A stretch of DNA of 64,000 bases from Flavobacterium tagetis (GTDB lineage Bacteria; Bacteroidota; Bacteroidia; Flavobacteriales; Flavobacteriaceae): positions 558,001 to 622,000 of the forward strand of contig NZ_JAERSF010000001.1 in assembly GCF_016735615.1 (NCBI RefSeq). Direction: 5' to 3'. Below the pieces are notes generated by a model. That model ran no database searches. It saw only the letters and a program-made list of their open reading frames with translations, and was not told where the DNA came from. Both the position numbers and the translations under genes were made by a program. Position 1 is the first letter of the stretch. Each line of letters starts with the position of its first letter. This document shows, piece after piece, positions 45,509 to 54,382 of the stretch.

Positions 45509-46282
45509 TTATCTTGCGATTTCTTTTGATAGAAATTCTTCGTAAAATCCTTTTAGTTTGTTGCTTTCGCGGACAACTTCGCCTAGAACAATGATTGCCG
45601 GTGAAACTAATTCTTTTTGTTTTACAACTTCTAAAATCGAATCAACTGTTCCAACTCCAACTTTTTCTTCCGAAGTTGTTCCGTTTTGGATGATTGCAAC
45701 AGGTAAATTTCCTTTATCTTCTTTTTGAAACAAATCGATGATTTGAGGCAATTTGTGCATTCCCATCAAGATTACAACTGTTGCTGATGATTGTGCTGCC
45801 AAAGCTACATCTGAAGATAATTTTCTATCTGATGTTGTTCCAGTAATCGCCCAAAAGCTTTCTGAAACTCCACGTTTTGTAATCGAAATTCCCTGACTTG
45901 CCGGAACCGCAACTACTGATGAAATTCCTGGAACTACGATCGTTTCAATTCCGAAACTTTCTGCAAAATCAATTTCTTCTCCACCTCTTCCGAAAATGAA
46001 TGGATCTCCGCCTTTTAATCTTACAACGTTTCCGTACGTCAGTGCATTATCCACAATCAACTGATTGATTTGATCCTGCGTGTAAGCATGATTTCCGATT
46101 CTTTTTCCAACAAAAATTCGGATGGCATTTTTAGGCGCATAATCCAGAATTTCTTCACTGGCTAAAGCGTCGTATAAAACCACATTTGCTTCAGCCAATG
46201 CTTTTACAGCTTTCAGCGTCAGTAAATCGGGATCGCCCGGACCTGCACCGACTAAAGTTATTTTGGGTTTTATATTATGCAT
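45509..46282 (-). CDS. cobA: Uroporphyrinogen-III C-methyltransferase
   Basis: The 257-residue SAM-dependent methyltransferase makes precorrin-2. It shows the TP-methylase motifs LVGAGPGDPDLLTLKA, YDALASEEIL, VRLKGGDPFIFGRGGEE and VVPGISSVVA. It overlaps the end of the sulfite reductase gene by 8 bases, so the enzyme and the start of its cofactor pathway are translationally linked. Confidence 0.94.
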   Translation of the reverse strand: MHNIKPKITLVGAGPGDPDLLTLKAVKALAEANVVLYDALASEEILDYAPKNAIRIFVGKRIGNHAYTQDQINQLIVDNALTYGNVVRLKGGDPFIFGRGGEEIDFAESFGIETIVVPGISSVVAVPASQGISITKRGVSESFWAITGTTSDRKLSSDVALAAQSSATVVILMGMHKLPQIIDLFQKEDKGNLPVAIIQNGTTSEEKVGVGTVDSILEVVKQKELVSPAIIVLGEVVRESNKLKGFYEEFLSKEIAR

Positions 46283-48365
46283 TTGCTAATTCCTGTGCTC
46301 TGAAAGTTTCGATTTTATCAAAGAAAACAGTTGCTTGTGCAATGTAATCTTTAGCGAAAGCTTCAGATGGTTCATTTTTATTAATCTGGTAAACCAAATC
46401 TTTAAAAGTTGAATTCAATTCAATTTTACTAGTTTCGATGAAAACAGTATCGAACAAATCTACAATTCCTGCGTGGTGATTTGTTTTTTGGTTTTCTGAC
46501 AATAACAATGCTTTTGCTCCATTTACAAATCCGGCGTAAGCGTGGTAAATAGCATCTGACCATTTTTTCTCGTCAAAAGATTCCTGAGCCAAAATCAATT
46601 TCTCTTTAGCTTCAAACAACAATGTCGCTACTAAATCGATCACTACTCCAGCACATTCTCCAACTCCAACTGCTTTTACGTAATTGTCTGCATTACCCCA
46701 ATCTACAAAATCAGCTTCTGTTAAATTGGTTACATCTGCGTAAGGTTTTAAGATTTCGTAGAAATATTTTTCTCCTTTTGTATCATAATAATCAAGGAAT
46801 TTTTGTCCGCTTCCGTTAGCATCAAAATCATTTAAAATGGTACGCAACGCATCAGGACCTCTACGACTAGGTACTTTAATTACTTTATCAGCAAAACGTC
46901 CTGCTCCATTTCCTAATCTTCCTCCACCCAATAAAACCTGTAAAGCCGGAGCCACCAGTTTTCCTGAGTTGATAGACATTCCCTGGAATCCAATTGCAGA
47001 CATATTGTGTTGTCCGCACGCATTCATACAGCCTGAAATTTTAATTTCGATTTCGCGGTTGTTTAAATACTGAGGATATTCTGCACTTAAAACTCTTTCT
47101 AATTCTTCTGCAATACCGGTACTACTTGCAATCCCCAAGTTGCAAGTATCAGTACCCGGACATGCCGTAATATCTCCAACTGAATTATATCCTAACTGAA
47201 CAAAATCCAATTTGGCTAATTCTTGGTAAAAGAATGGTAAATTCTCTTCTTTTACGTGACGTATTACAATATTTTGACGCAATGAAAAACGTAATTCATT
47301 TGCTGCGTAATTTTTAATTAAAGCGGCTAATAATCGTGCTTTATCAGTGTAAAAATCTCCTAATAAAACTTTGATTCCAATTGCATAATAACCGTCTTGT
47401 TTCTGCTTTATTACATTCGATTTTTTCCAAGCTTCATACGCTTTTGTATCTTCGATTGTAACTTGCGGAACTTCTAATACTGGTTCTGGAATTGGACCAT
47501 CAAAAGCGGTTGTATCAATTTCGTATGTTTCAAAAGCGATGGCTTTTTTCTCTTTTTCAACCAAATCAAGGAAAGCGTCTTTCCCCATTTCTTTGATTAA
47601 GAATTTCATACGTGCTTTCATTCTTTTAGCACGTTCACCGTATCTATCAAAAATACGGATGATTCCTTCTGCAGTTGGAATAATTTCGTTAACTGGAACG
47701 AATTCTGAAAGCAATTCCGCATGTGCTGGCTGAGATCCTAAACCTCCTCCAAACATGATTTTGAAACCTTTTTGCCCGTCTTTAATTTTCGGAATAAATC
47801 CTAAATCGTGTAAATAACTCAAAGCGGTATCTTCATCAGAAGATGAGAACGAAATTTTGAATTTACGTCCCATTTCCTGACAAATTGGGTTTCTTAACAA
47901 ATATTGAAAAAGTCCGTGTGCATAAGGCGAAACATCGAATGGTTCGTTTACGTCAACTCCAGCCAATTCGCTTCCTGTAATATTTCTAACGGTGTTTCCA
48001 CAAGCTTCACGAAGTGTGATATCGTCTTTAGCTAAATCTGCCCAAAGCTCAGGAGTTCTGTCTAAACTCACGTAGTGAATTTGGATATCCTGACGCGTTG
48101 TAATGTGCAAACGTCCTGTAGAATATTTGTCTGAAACTTGTGTGATACGCACCAATTGCTCGCTGGTCACTTTTCCATATGGCAATTTGATACGAATCAT
48201 CTGAACGCCTTCCTGACGCTGCCCGTAGATTCCACGCGCTAAACGAAGGCTACGAAAACGCTCATCATCAATTTTTCCTCCACGGAATAAGTGAATCTTT
48301 TTTTCTAATTCGATAATCTCCTTCTGAACTACCGGATTTTCTATTTCTGTTCTAAAACTTTCCAT
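46275..48365 (-). CDS. Siroheme sulfite reductase with C-terminal HEPN domain
   Basis: This 696-residue protein reduces sulfite to sulfide. Residues about 1-560 are the ferredoxin-type nitrite/sulfite reductase: the ferredoxin-like half-domains and the 4Fe-4S/siroheme ligands in CPGTDTCNLGIA and SGCMNACGQH. After about residue 580 it continues into a helical HEPN-type domain (WSDAIYHAYAGFVNGAKALL, then FFDKIETFRAQ), absent from plant or NirA-type enzymes. No CysJ flavoprotein is encoded, so ferredoxin is the probable donor. It lies in the run cysD-cysN-SiR-cobA. The role of the tail is unknown. Confidence 0.9.
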   Translation of the reverse strand: MESFRTEIENPVVQKEIIELEKKIHLFRGGKIDDERFRSLRLARGIYGQRQEGVQMIRIKLPYGKVTSEQLVRITQVSDKYSTGRLHITTRQDIQIHYVSLDRTPELWADLAKDDITLREACGNTVRNITGSELAGVDVNEPFDVSPYAHGLFQYLLRNPICQEMGRKFKISFSSSDEDTALSYLHDLGFIPKIKDGQKGFKIMFGGGLGSQPAHAELLSEFVPVNEIIPTAEGIIRIFDRYGERAKRMKARMKFLIKEMGKDAFLDLVEKEKKAIAFETYEIDTTAFDGPIPEPVLEVPQVTIEDTKAYEAWKKSNVIKQKQDGYYAIGIKVLLGDFYTDKARLLAALIKNYAANELRFSLRQNIVIRHVKEENLPFFYQELAKLDFVQLGYNSVGDITACPGTDTCNLGIASSTGIAEELERVLSAEYPQYLNNREIEIKISGCMNACGQHNMSAIGFQGMSINSGKLVAPALQVLLGGGRLGNGAGRFADKVIKVPSRRGPDALRTILNDFDANGSGQKFLDYYDTKGEKYFYEILKPYADVTNLTEADFVDWGNADNYVKAVGVGECAGVVIDLVATLLFEAKEKLILAQESFDEKKWSDAIYHAYAGFVNGAKALLLSENQKTNHHAGIVDLFDTVFIETSKIELNSTFKDLVYQINKNEPSEAFAKDYIAQATVFFDKIETFRAQELANA

Positions 48366-48470
48366 TTTGTTTTTTGGCTTTAGGCTTTAAGCTTTAGGCT
48401 CTAAGCTTTTTAAACTTTGTGTCTTTCCTTATTTAAGCTTAAGGCTTATTGCTTAAAGCTTATAGCAGGT
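48366..48470. repeat. AAGCTTTAGGCTTTA word repeats between cysN and sulfite reductase
   Basis: GGCTTTAGGCTTTAAGCTTT and TAGGCTCTAAGCTTTTT (48371-48407) are followed by the inverted form TAAGCTTAAGGCTTATTGCT and TAAAGCTTATA (48434-48464). The patch fills the gap and can form several alternative hairpins. Confidence 0.7.
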
Positions 48471-49715
48471 TTACCTAATAAATCCTACTCCTGCTGTTGT
48501 GTTTGTTGCTGTATCAATTAAGATAAAAGCTCCGTTTGATTTGTTTTCGTTGTATGAATCAAAATATAACGGTTTGCTTAATTTGATCGTAACTTCTCCA
48601 ATTTCGTTGATTGCCAATTGTGAAGCTTCTGTCGTTCCTGAGTAATCTGTAGCAATAGTATTTTTAATGCTTTCTACTTTTGCTAAAACTCTGTTGGTAT
48701 TATGTTGTACCAAATATTTAGTTCCTGCAACCAGTTTTTTACTGTCCATCCAGCAAACTGTTGTGGTAATGTCTTTTTCAATTTTTGGAAGCTCGCTTGA
48801 TTTTACAATCATATCGCCTCTTGTTACATTGATATCATTTTCTAATTCGATTGTTATTGAAGAACCTGCAGTAGCTTCATCAAATGTTTTATCGAAAAAG
48901 TGAATTTTAGTAACTGTTGATTCTGTTAAAGAAGGAAGAACTGTTACAGCATCTCCCACTTTAATTGAGTTTCCATATAATTTTCCTGCGTAGCCTCTAA
49001 AATCGTGGTATTCTTCTGTTTTTGGACGAATAACCGTCTGAACTGGGAAACGCGCTTTTCCTGCTTCATAAACATCATGAGAATGCAATCCTTCTAAATG
49101 TTCTAAAACAGTTTGTCCTTCGTACCAAGACATATTCTCTGATTTGTCCACAACATTTCCACCGTTGATAGCACTTAATGGAATGTAACTTACGTTCTGT
49201 TCTTTGAAAGTACTTTTTGCATTTAAAGCCTCAAAATCAGCTTTGATTTTATTGAAAACTTCTTCTGAATAATCTACCAAATCCATTTTATTGATGGCAA
49301 CGATTACTTCTTTTACTCTCAATAAGTTATTAATGAAAAAGTGACGGTATGTTTGCTCGATAACTCCTTTTCTGGCATCAATCAAAATGATAGAAACCTG
49401 AGAAGTCGAAGCTCCTGTAACCATGTTTCTTGTATATTCTACGTGACCCGGAGTATCGGCAATAATGTAACTTTTCTTTGCAGTCGAAAAATAAATATGC
49501 GCAACGTCAATCGTGATTCCTTGCTCTCTTTCTGCTACCAATCCGTCAGTTGCCAAAGAAAAATCAAGATAATCGTATCCTTTTTGTTTACTGCTTTTTT
49601 CGATTGCTTCTATTTTATCAGTCGTCAACGATTTTGTATCGTACAATAATCTCCCGATCAAAGTACTTTTTCCGTCATCTACACTTCCTGCTGTTGCTAT
49701 TTTTAAAACGTCCAT
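48471..49715 (-). CDS. cysN: Sulfate adenylyltransferase subunit 1 (GTPase)
   Basis: CysN uses GTP hydrolysis to drive CysD in making APS from ATP and sulfate. The 414-residue protein is EF-Tu-like: G1 AGSVDDGKST, G3 DTPGHVEYTRN, G4 NKMD, then two beta-barrel domains. It has no CysC (APS kinase) extension, which agrees with the APS-type reductase encoded nearby. It follows cysD in the same direction after 121 bases. Confidence 0.95.
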   Translation of the reverse strand: MDVLKIATAGSVDDGKSTLIGRLLYDTKSLTTDKIEAIEKSSKQKGYDYLDFSLATDGLVAEREQGITIDVAHIYFSTAKKSYIIADTPGHVEYTRNMVTGASTSQVSIILIDARKGVIEQTYRHFFINNLLRVKEVIVAINKMDLVDYSEEVFNKIKADFEALNAKSTFKEQNVSYIPLSAINGGNVVDKSENMSWYEGQTVLEHLEGLHSHDVYEAGKARFPVQTVIRPKTEEYHDFRGYAGKLYGNSIKVGDAVTVLPSLTESTVTKIHFFDKTFDEATAGSSITIELENDINVTRGDMIVKSSELPKIEKDITTTVCWMDSKKLVAGTKYLVQHNTNRVLAKVESIKNTIATDYSGTTEASQLAINEIGEVTIKLSKPLYFDSYNENKSNGAFILIDTATNTTAGVGFIR

Positions 49716-49836
49716 TCTGTAATATTTTGTTTCAGGTTTAAAGTTTCAGGTTTCATGTTCTCTCGAAACTTTTAAATCTGTATGTTTTTGTTTTTTTGAT
49801 TCTTCTTACTTCTAACTTTTAACTTCTTACCAAAAA

Positions 49837-50736
49837 TTAAAAGTACCCCTGTTGTTTTCTTTTTTCCATTGCAGCTTCAGAACGTTTGTCATCAATTCTG
49901 GCTCCTCTTTCTGAAATTGTTGATGATCTGATTTCTCCAACTACTTCTTCGATTGTTGCTGCATAAGATTCAACAGCTGCTGTACAGCTCATATCTCCAA
50001 CGGTTCTGAAGCGAACAATTCTTTCTTCGATTTGTTCGTCTTCTTCTTGGTACACAAAAGGAGAATGCGACCAGATTAAACCGTCTCTCAAAAAAACTTT
50101 TCTTTTATGTGAGAAATAGATTGACGGAATCTCGATTTTTTCTTTCTCGATATAACTCCAAACATCTAATTCTGTCCAGTTTGAAATTGGGAAAACACGA
50201 ACGTTTTGTCCATTTTCAATTTTTCCATTTAATATATCAAACAACTCAGGTCTCTGATTTTTTTCGTCCCATTGTCCGAAGTCATCACGAACAGAGAAAA
50301 TACGTTCTTTCGCTCTTGCTTTTTCTTCATCACGACGCGCTCCGCCAATACAAGCATCAAACTTAAATTCTTCAATTGCATCTAAAAGTGTTGTTGTTTG
50401 CAAACTATTTCTACTTGAGTATTTTCCAGTTTCTTCAACTACTTTTCCTTCATCAATAGCATCCTGAACATTACGAACGATAAGCTCTAAACCTAATTCT
50501 TCTACCAATTTATCTCTGAAAGCAATCGTTTCAGGAAAATTGTGTCCCGTATCAACGTGCAAAAGAGGAAACGGAATCTTAGCAGGGAAAAATGCTTTTT
50601 GTGCCAAACGCACTAATGTAATAGAATCTTTTCCTCCTGAGAAAAGTAAAACCGGTTTGTCAAACTGTGAAATTACTTCTCTGAAAATGTATATCGCTTC
50701 ACTCTCTAAAGCGTTTGTTTTTAATACTGAACTCAT
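49837..50736 (-). CDS. cysD: Sulfate adenylyltransferase subunit 2
   Basis: The 299-residue PP-loop ATP pyrophosphatase family protein forms APS from ATP and sulfate together with CysN. It shows the PP-loop LLFSGGKDSITLVRLA, HVDTGHNFPE and the CIGGARRDEEKARAKERIFS segment, ending in KRKQQGYF as in E. coli CysD. It is part of the minus-strand assimilation cluster. Confidence 0.95.
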   Translation of the reverse strand: MSSVLKTNALESEAIYIFREVISQFDKPVLLFSGGKDSITLVRLAQKAFFPAKIPFPLLHVDTGHNFPETIAFRDKLVEELGLELIVRNVQDAIDEGKVVEETGKYSSRNSLQTTTLLDAIEEFKFDACIGGARRDEEKARAKERIFSVRDDFGQWDEKNQRPELFDILNGKIENGQNVRVFPISNWTELDVWSYIEKEKIEIPSIYFSHKRKVFLRDGLIWSHSPFVYQEEDEQIEERIVRFRTVGDMSCTAAVESYAATIEEVVGEIRSSTISERGARIDDKRSEAAMEKRKQQGYF

Positions 50737-50881
50737 TGTTTTTTTGTTTGATATTTTGTGAGTTTCAAGTTTTAGATTTCAAGTTGTATCATCTAAAAAT
50801 CTCCACTCTTTATTCTATAATCTATATTCTATTCTCTGCAGAAGTCTTGCTTCTTTCTTCTTGTCTCTAAAAAGTCTTTAT

Positions 50882-51592
50882 CTACTCTTTTTTCGCACTA
50901 TGAAGCCCACACTCTTTATGGCTCGATTCCCACCACCATCTTCCAGCTCTGATGTCTTCACCTGGAAAAATTGCTCTGGTACAAGGCGCGCAGCCAATGC
51001 TTACAAAACCTTGTTTGTGTAAAGCATTTTGAGGAACATTGTTTTCAGATAAATACGTTTCAACTTCTTCTAAAGTCCATTTTAATAACGGATTGAATTT
51101 TATGATTTCGAAGTTTCCGTCGTATTCAAACAAGTTTAAATCTTGTCTGTTTTCTGATTGTTCCGCTCTTAAACCCGTAATCCAAACTGAATTTCCTGCT
51201 AAAGCTTTTCTCAACGGAACTACTTTTCGAATAAAACAGCATTCTTTTCTGTTTTCAACTGAATCGTAAAAGCTATTTGGCCCTTTTGTTTTCAGAAGAT
51301 TTTCTACTGAAGCTGCTTCTGGAAAATAAACTTCAATAGGTCTTTTATACTTTTTTAATGTTTTGTGAAAAACATCATACGTTTCCTGAAATAATCTTCC
51401 TGTATCTAAAGTAAAAACGGTAATATCAGTATTGCTTTTTGCAATGAAATCTGTAATTACCTGATCTTCCTGACCAAAAGAAGTTGAGAAAATTACTTTT
51501 CCCGGAAATTCTTTTGCTAAAAAAACTAAGGTTTCGTCAAGCGAAAGAGCTGCAGTTTTTTCTAATAATTCTTGTACAATACTCGCACTCAT
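50882..51592 (-). CDS. cysH: Adenylyl-sulfate (APS) reductase, CysH family
   Basis: The 236-residue thioredoxin-dependent reductase releases sulfite. It contains the paired-cysteine 4Fe-4S motifs ECCFIRKVVPLRKAL and SIGCAPCTR and the catalytic Cys near the C-terminus (KECGLH). The Fe-S cysteines mark it as an APS reductase rather than a PAPS reductase, which fits the absence of a CysC kinase. It lies 26 bases downstream of a TSUP permease gene and upstream of cysD. Confidence 0.92.
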   Translation of the reverse strand: MSASIVQELLEKTAALSLDETLVFLAKEFPGKVIFSTSFGQEDQVITDFIAKSNTDITVFTLDTGRLFQETYDVFHKTLKKYKRPIEVYFPEAASVENLLKTKGPNSFYDSVENRKECCFIRKVVPLRKALAGNSVWITGLRAEQSENRQDLNLFEYDGNFEIIKFNPLLKWTLEEVETYLSENNVPQNALHKQGFVSIGCAPCTRAIFPGEDIRAGRWWWESSHKECGLHSAKKE

Positions 51593-51618
51593 AAATCTCT
51601 CCTTTCTAAAATTATCTT

Positions 51619-52521
51619 TTACAATAATTTAGATAATGTTTTTAAACTCAATATTATAATTAGAATCCCAACAGCAATCATCATTGGTTTTCTTTTAATT
51701 CTTGTTACTAAAAATGCTGCAATTGGTGCCGCAATAACTCCTCCGGCAATTAATCCGATAATAACCTGCCAGCCGTGAATACCTCCAAAAAGCATGAATG
51801 TGATTCCGCTTGCAAATGAAATTGCAAACTCAGCAGCGTTAACAGAACCAATTGTATATTTAGGATTTCTTCCTCTTCCTAATAATGTTGAAGTTACGAT
51901 TGGCCCCCAGCCTCCACCACCAACTGAATCCATAAAACCTCCAAATACAGCTAAAACACCCAATTTTTTAGTTTTCTTTTTTTCAACATTTTTCTTCAAT
52001 GCTTTTTTGATGATAATCGCAGCCAAAACAATCATGTAAACTGCAATAAAAGGCTTAATAACATCACCGTCAATTACATCAGACAATAAATAAGCACCAG
52101 TTATAGAACCTAAAACGCCTGGAATCAATAAATGCTTTACCAATTTTTTATTGATGTTCCCAAAACGATGATGAGACAGTGCCGACGCCCCCGTTGTAAA
52201 CATTTCTGAAACGTGAACTGCTGTACTGCTCACAACTGGCGGAACTCCATAGGCTAATAAAAAAGACGTTGAAGTGGCTCCGTACCCCATCCCTAAAGCA
52301 CCATCTACTAATTGAGCAAAAACGCCAATTAAAAAGAATGCTAAAAGATTTTCATCAAAACCTTGTATTAAACCATCCCAAGAAAATTCAGCGTGATGAT
52401 TATATATTAGTGTAGCTACCAAACCTAACAACAAAACTACAGGTATCACAACCCATAAATTTTCCTTTGATAAAGCATTAGACTTTACCGCTGTGTTGTT
52501 TAACTTAAGTTCATTTTCCAT
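51619..52521 (-). CDS. TSUP (TauE/SafE) family permease, first gene of the cys cluster
   Basis: The 300-residue inner-membrane protein has about eight hydrophobic helices. TSUP signatures are the two glycine-rich repeats LVDGALGMGYG and MDSVGGGGWGPIV. TSUP members move sulfite, sulfate, thiosulfate or organosulfonates. As the first gene of the sulfate assimilation run it may be the sulfate or thiosulfate importer, since no CysTWA/CysP is present here; the direction of transport is not shown by sequence. A -7 element and an operator-like dyad lie just upstream. Confidence 0.85.
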   Translation of the reverse strand: MENELKLNNTAVKSNALSKENLWVVIPVVLLLGLVATLIYNHHAEFSWDGLIQGFDENLLAFFLIGVFAQLVDGALGMGYGATSTSFLLAYGVPPVVSSTAVHVSEMFTTGASALSHHRFGNINKKLVKHLLIPGVLGSITGAYLLSDVIDGDVIKPFIAVYMIVLAAIIIKKALKKNVEKKKTKKLGVLAVFGGFMDSVGGGGWGPIVTSTLLGRGRNPKYTIGSVNAAEFAISFASGITFMLFGGIHGWQVIIGLIAGGVIAAPIAAFLVTRIKRKPMMIAVGILIIILSLKTLSKLL

Positions 52522-52560
52522 GTTTTAAGAATTTGTTTTTGTTCTTAAAAATCTATTACC

Positions 52561-52592
52561 CTATCGGCTTAGTAGATTACTTTGCAAATGTA
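52561..52592 (-). promoter_or_regulatory. Promoter and putative Rrf2-type operator of the cys cluster
   Basis: On the minus strand the -7 element TACATTTG (52592-52585) is followed nine bases later by CTACTAAGCCGATAG (52575-52561). The 15-base word recurs with few changes at 52776-52790, 54216-54230 and 63945-63959. Its place over the start of transcription suits a repressor. Confidence 0.6.
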
Positions 52593-52775
52593 CTACATAT
52601 TTCGAAATATCAAAACAATATATTTACTTTTTTACAACAGCTATTCTGCTCTAAACCAATATAGAAGATATTTTAAAGAACGATTAGTAAATTAATTTAA
52701 CAAATTATGTACTGCTCCTTAAAATCTTAACAGCACACCCTAATTTTGTGATTTGTAAAAATACACATTTAATCT

Positions 52776-52790
52776 CTACCAAATCTATAG
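52776..52790 (+). promoter_or_regulatory. Putative operator upstream of the second TSUP gene
   Basis: CTACCAAATCTATAG matches the shared 15-base word (CTAY-N7-RTAG type). It lies downstream of a perfect -7 element TAATTTTG (52741-52748) and 43 bases before the ATG. The rest of the 312-base divergent gap shows nothing further. Confidence 0.5.
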
Positions 52791-52833
52791 GATAATTGTA
52801 AAAATGTTACTATTTTAGCGCCAAATTTTTTTT

Positions 52834-53616
52834 ATGGATTTTCAGATTGGTCTTGTCATTGCGGGTTTAGTAGTTGGGTTTATTGTTGGATTAACTGGTG
52901 TAGGAGGCGGTTCTTTGATGACGCCTATTTTATTATACTTTAATATTCCGCCTACAACAGCAGTTGGAACCGATTTACTTTATGCCGCATTTACTAAAGC
53001 CGGAGGAATTTTTGTACATAACAAAAAAGGCAATATCAACTGGAAAATTACAGGTTGGCTTACTTTAGGAAGTGTTCCTGCCGCTTTGATAACTTTATGG
53101 ATACTTCACAGTATTAAAACAGATATCGAAACTATAAATCGTGTTATCAAACAAAGCTTAGGCTGGGCATTATTATTTACTTCTGTCGCTATTATCTTCA
53201 AACAGAAATTAATGAAGTTTTCACAGAAACACGCCGGCGATAAATTTCATAGCGAAAGCACTACTCAAAATGCTTTAACCATTGGGATCGGTATATTGCT
53301 CGGCGCAACAGTAACTTTGACATCTATTGGAGCTGGAGCATTAGGAACTGTAACTTTATTTTTTCTATACCCATTACTGCCAACACCTCGTTTGGTTGGA
53401 ACTGAAATTGCACATGCTGTCCCTTTGACTTTAGTTGCTGGAATCGGTCATGCTTCTATGGGAAATTTAGATTTAGGATTATTAGGCCAATTACTAATGG
53501 GATCGCTTCCAGGAATCTACATGGGAAGCATGTTAAGCGGAAAAGTGCCGGATCAGCTTCTTAGAAATGCTATTGCAGTAATGCTTTTCCTTGCTGGATA
53601 TAAATTGATATTTTAG
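52834..53616 (+). CDS. Second TSUP (TauE/SafE) family permease
   Basis: The 260-residue inner-membrane protein has the TSUP repeats FIVGLTGVGGGSLMTPILL and LTSIGAGALGTVTLFFLYP. It is only distantly similar to the TSUP protein across the divergent promoter, so they are different subfamilies rather than a recent duplication. One could import and the other export a sulfur oxyanion; sulfite export would protect against toxic accumulation. It ends at a bidirectional terminator facing the Rrf2 gene. Confidence 0.85.
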   Translation: MDFQIGLVIAGLVVGFIVGLTGVGGGSLMTPILLYFNIPPTTAVGTDLLYAAFTKAGGIFVHNKKGNINWKITGWLTLGSVPAALITLWILHSIKTDIETINRVIKQSLGWALLFTSVAIIFKQKLMKFSQKHAGDKFHSESTTQNALTIGIGILLGATVTLTSIGAGALGTVTLFFLYPLLPTPRLVGTEIAHAVPLTLVAGIGHASMGNLDLGLLGQLLMGSLPGIYMGSMLSGKVPDQLLRNAIAVMLFLAGYKLIF

Positions 53617-53642
53617 CATTCAAACAAAACATATATAAACAG

Positions 53643-53678
53643 AAAGACCAATTCAAAAATAATGAATTGGTCTTTTTT
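53643..53678. terminator. Bidirectional terminator between TSUP and rrf2 genes
   Basis: AAAGACCAATTCA (53643-53655) pairs perfectly with TGAATTGGTCTTT (53663-53675), with T-runs on both strands. Confidence 0.9.
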
Positions 53679-53696
53679 ATTTGGTTTAAAGCATTT

Positions 53697-54107
53697 CTAA
53701 AAAGCAATATCTGCCAAAGAATTACTTTCTAATATTTTAAGTGTATTATCTCTAACCTCTGTCATTAAACGTCTTGCTGCACAGGTTGATTCATCGTCGC
53801 AATCATCACATCTTTCGTAGAAATTATGACTTGCACAAGGCAATAAGGCAATAGGTCCTTCAAGAATTCGATATACTTTAGCCATACTAATATCTTTTGG
53901 ATCTTTGATTAAATAATAACCGCCACCTTTTCCTTTTTTTGCACCAAGAAAACCCGAGTTTCTTAACAGCAGTAAAATACTTTCTAAAAATTTTATCGAA
54001 ATATGTTCGCTTTTCGCAATTTCGGCAATCTGAACTGGTTCGTTATTTTCGCGTCTTGCTAAATAAGTCAAAGCTTTGATTCCGTATTTTGTCTTTTTTG
54101 AAAGCAT
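53697..54107 (-). CDS. Rrf2 family transcriptional regulator
   Basis: The 136-residue protein has an N-terminal winged helix (KTKYGIKALTYLARRE, then ISIKFLESILLLLRNSGFL) and a wing rich in Gly/Lys (GAKKGKGGGYYL). The effector region has four cysteines (CASHNFYERCDDCDDESTC), which could bind an Fe-S cluster or sense thiols. Rrf2 proteins include CymR (cysteine metabolism) and IscR. Its place beside the cys cluster and the shared 15-base dyad at four local promoters, including its own, suggest it represses sulfur uptake and assimilation. That role is inferred. Confidence 0.88.
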   Translation of the reverse strand: MLSKKTKYGIKALTYLARRENNEPVQIAEIAKSEHISIKFLESILLLLRNSGFLGAKKGKGGGYYLIKDPKDISMAKVYRILEGPIALLPCASHNFYERCDDCDDESTCAARRLMTEVRDNTLKILESNSLADIAF

Positions 54108-54215
54108 CTTTATGTTTTAGATTTCAGCTTTTCAAGAGTTAACTGATTGCTGTAAATTATTAAACAACAAAAATATGCTTTTTGTTCGAACTATCACAAA
54201 GAATAAAGTTAAATT

Positions 54216-54230
54216 CTACTAAATCTATCA
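54216..54230. promoter_or_regulatory. Putative operator upstream of rrf2
   Basis: CTACTAAATCTATCA is a 13-of-15 match to the word at 52776-52790. It lies about 110 bases before the rrf2 ATG, with a near -7 element (TAATTTG) overlapping on the minus strand. Confidence 0.4.
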
Positions 54231-54284
54231 AATTACTTCCTTTGGCTCATTTCAAACACACAAAAATAGGCTTTTTATATAAAC

Positions 54285-54335
54285 CAAAAAAAAGACGATT
54301 TTCAATAGCAAAACGTACTATCAAAAATCGTCTTT
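54285..54335 (-). terminator. Terminator of the metX-thrA-osmC-metZ operon
   Basis: On the minus strand AAAGACGATTTTT pairs with AAAATCGTCTTTTTTTT. An inner GATAG/CTATT pair lengthens the hairpin. It lies 48 bases past the MetZ-like gene. Confidence 0.85.
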
Positions 54336-54382
54336 ATATATTAGAAATTGAAAATCTAAAATCTTAAGTCTAAAATCTAAAA

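Noticed and set aside
54182..54367. 61-residue plus-strand reading upstream of rrf2
   Set aside because: It runs through the metZ terminator hairpin and the putative operator, is Lys/Ile-rich and has no promoter or relatives that I recognise.
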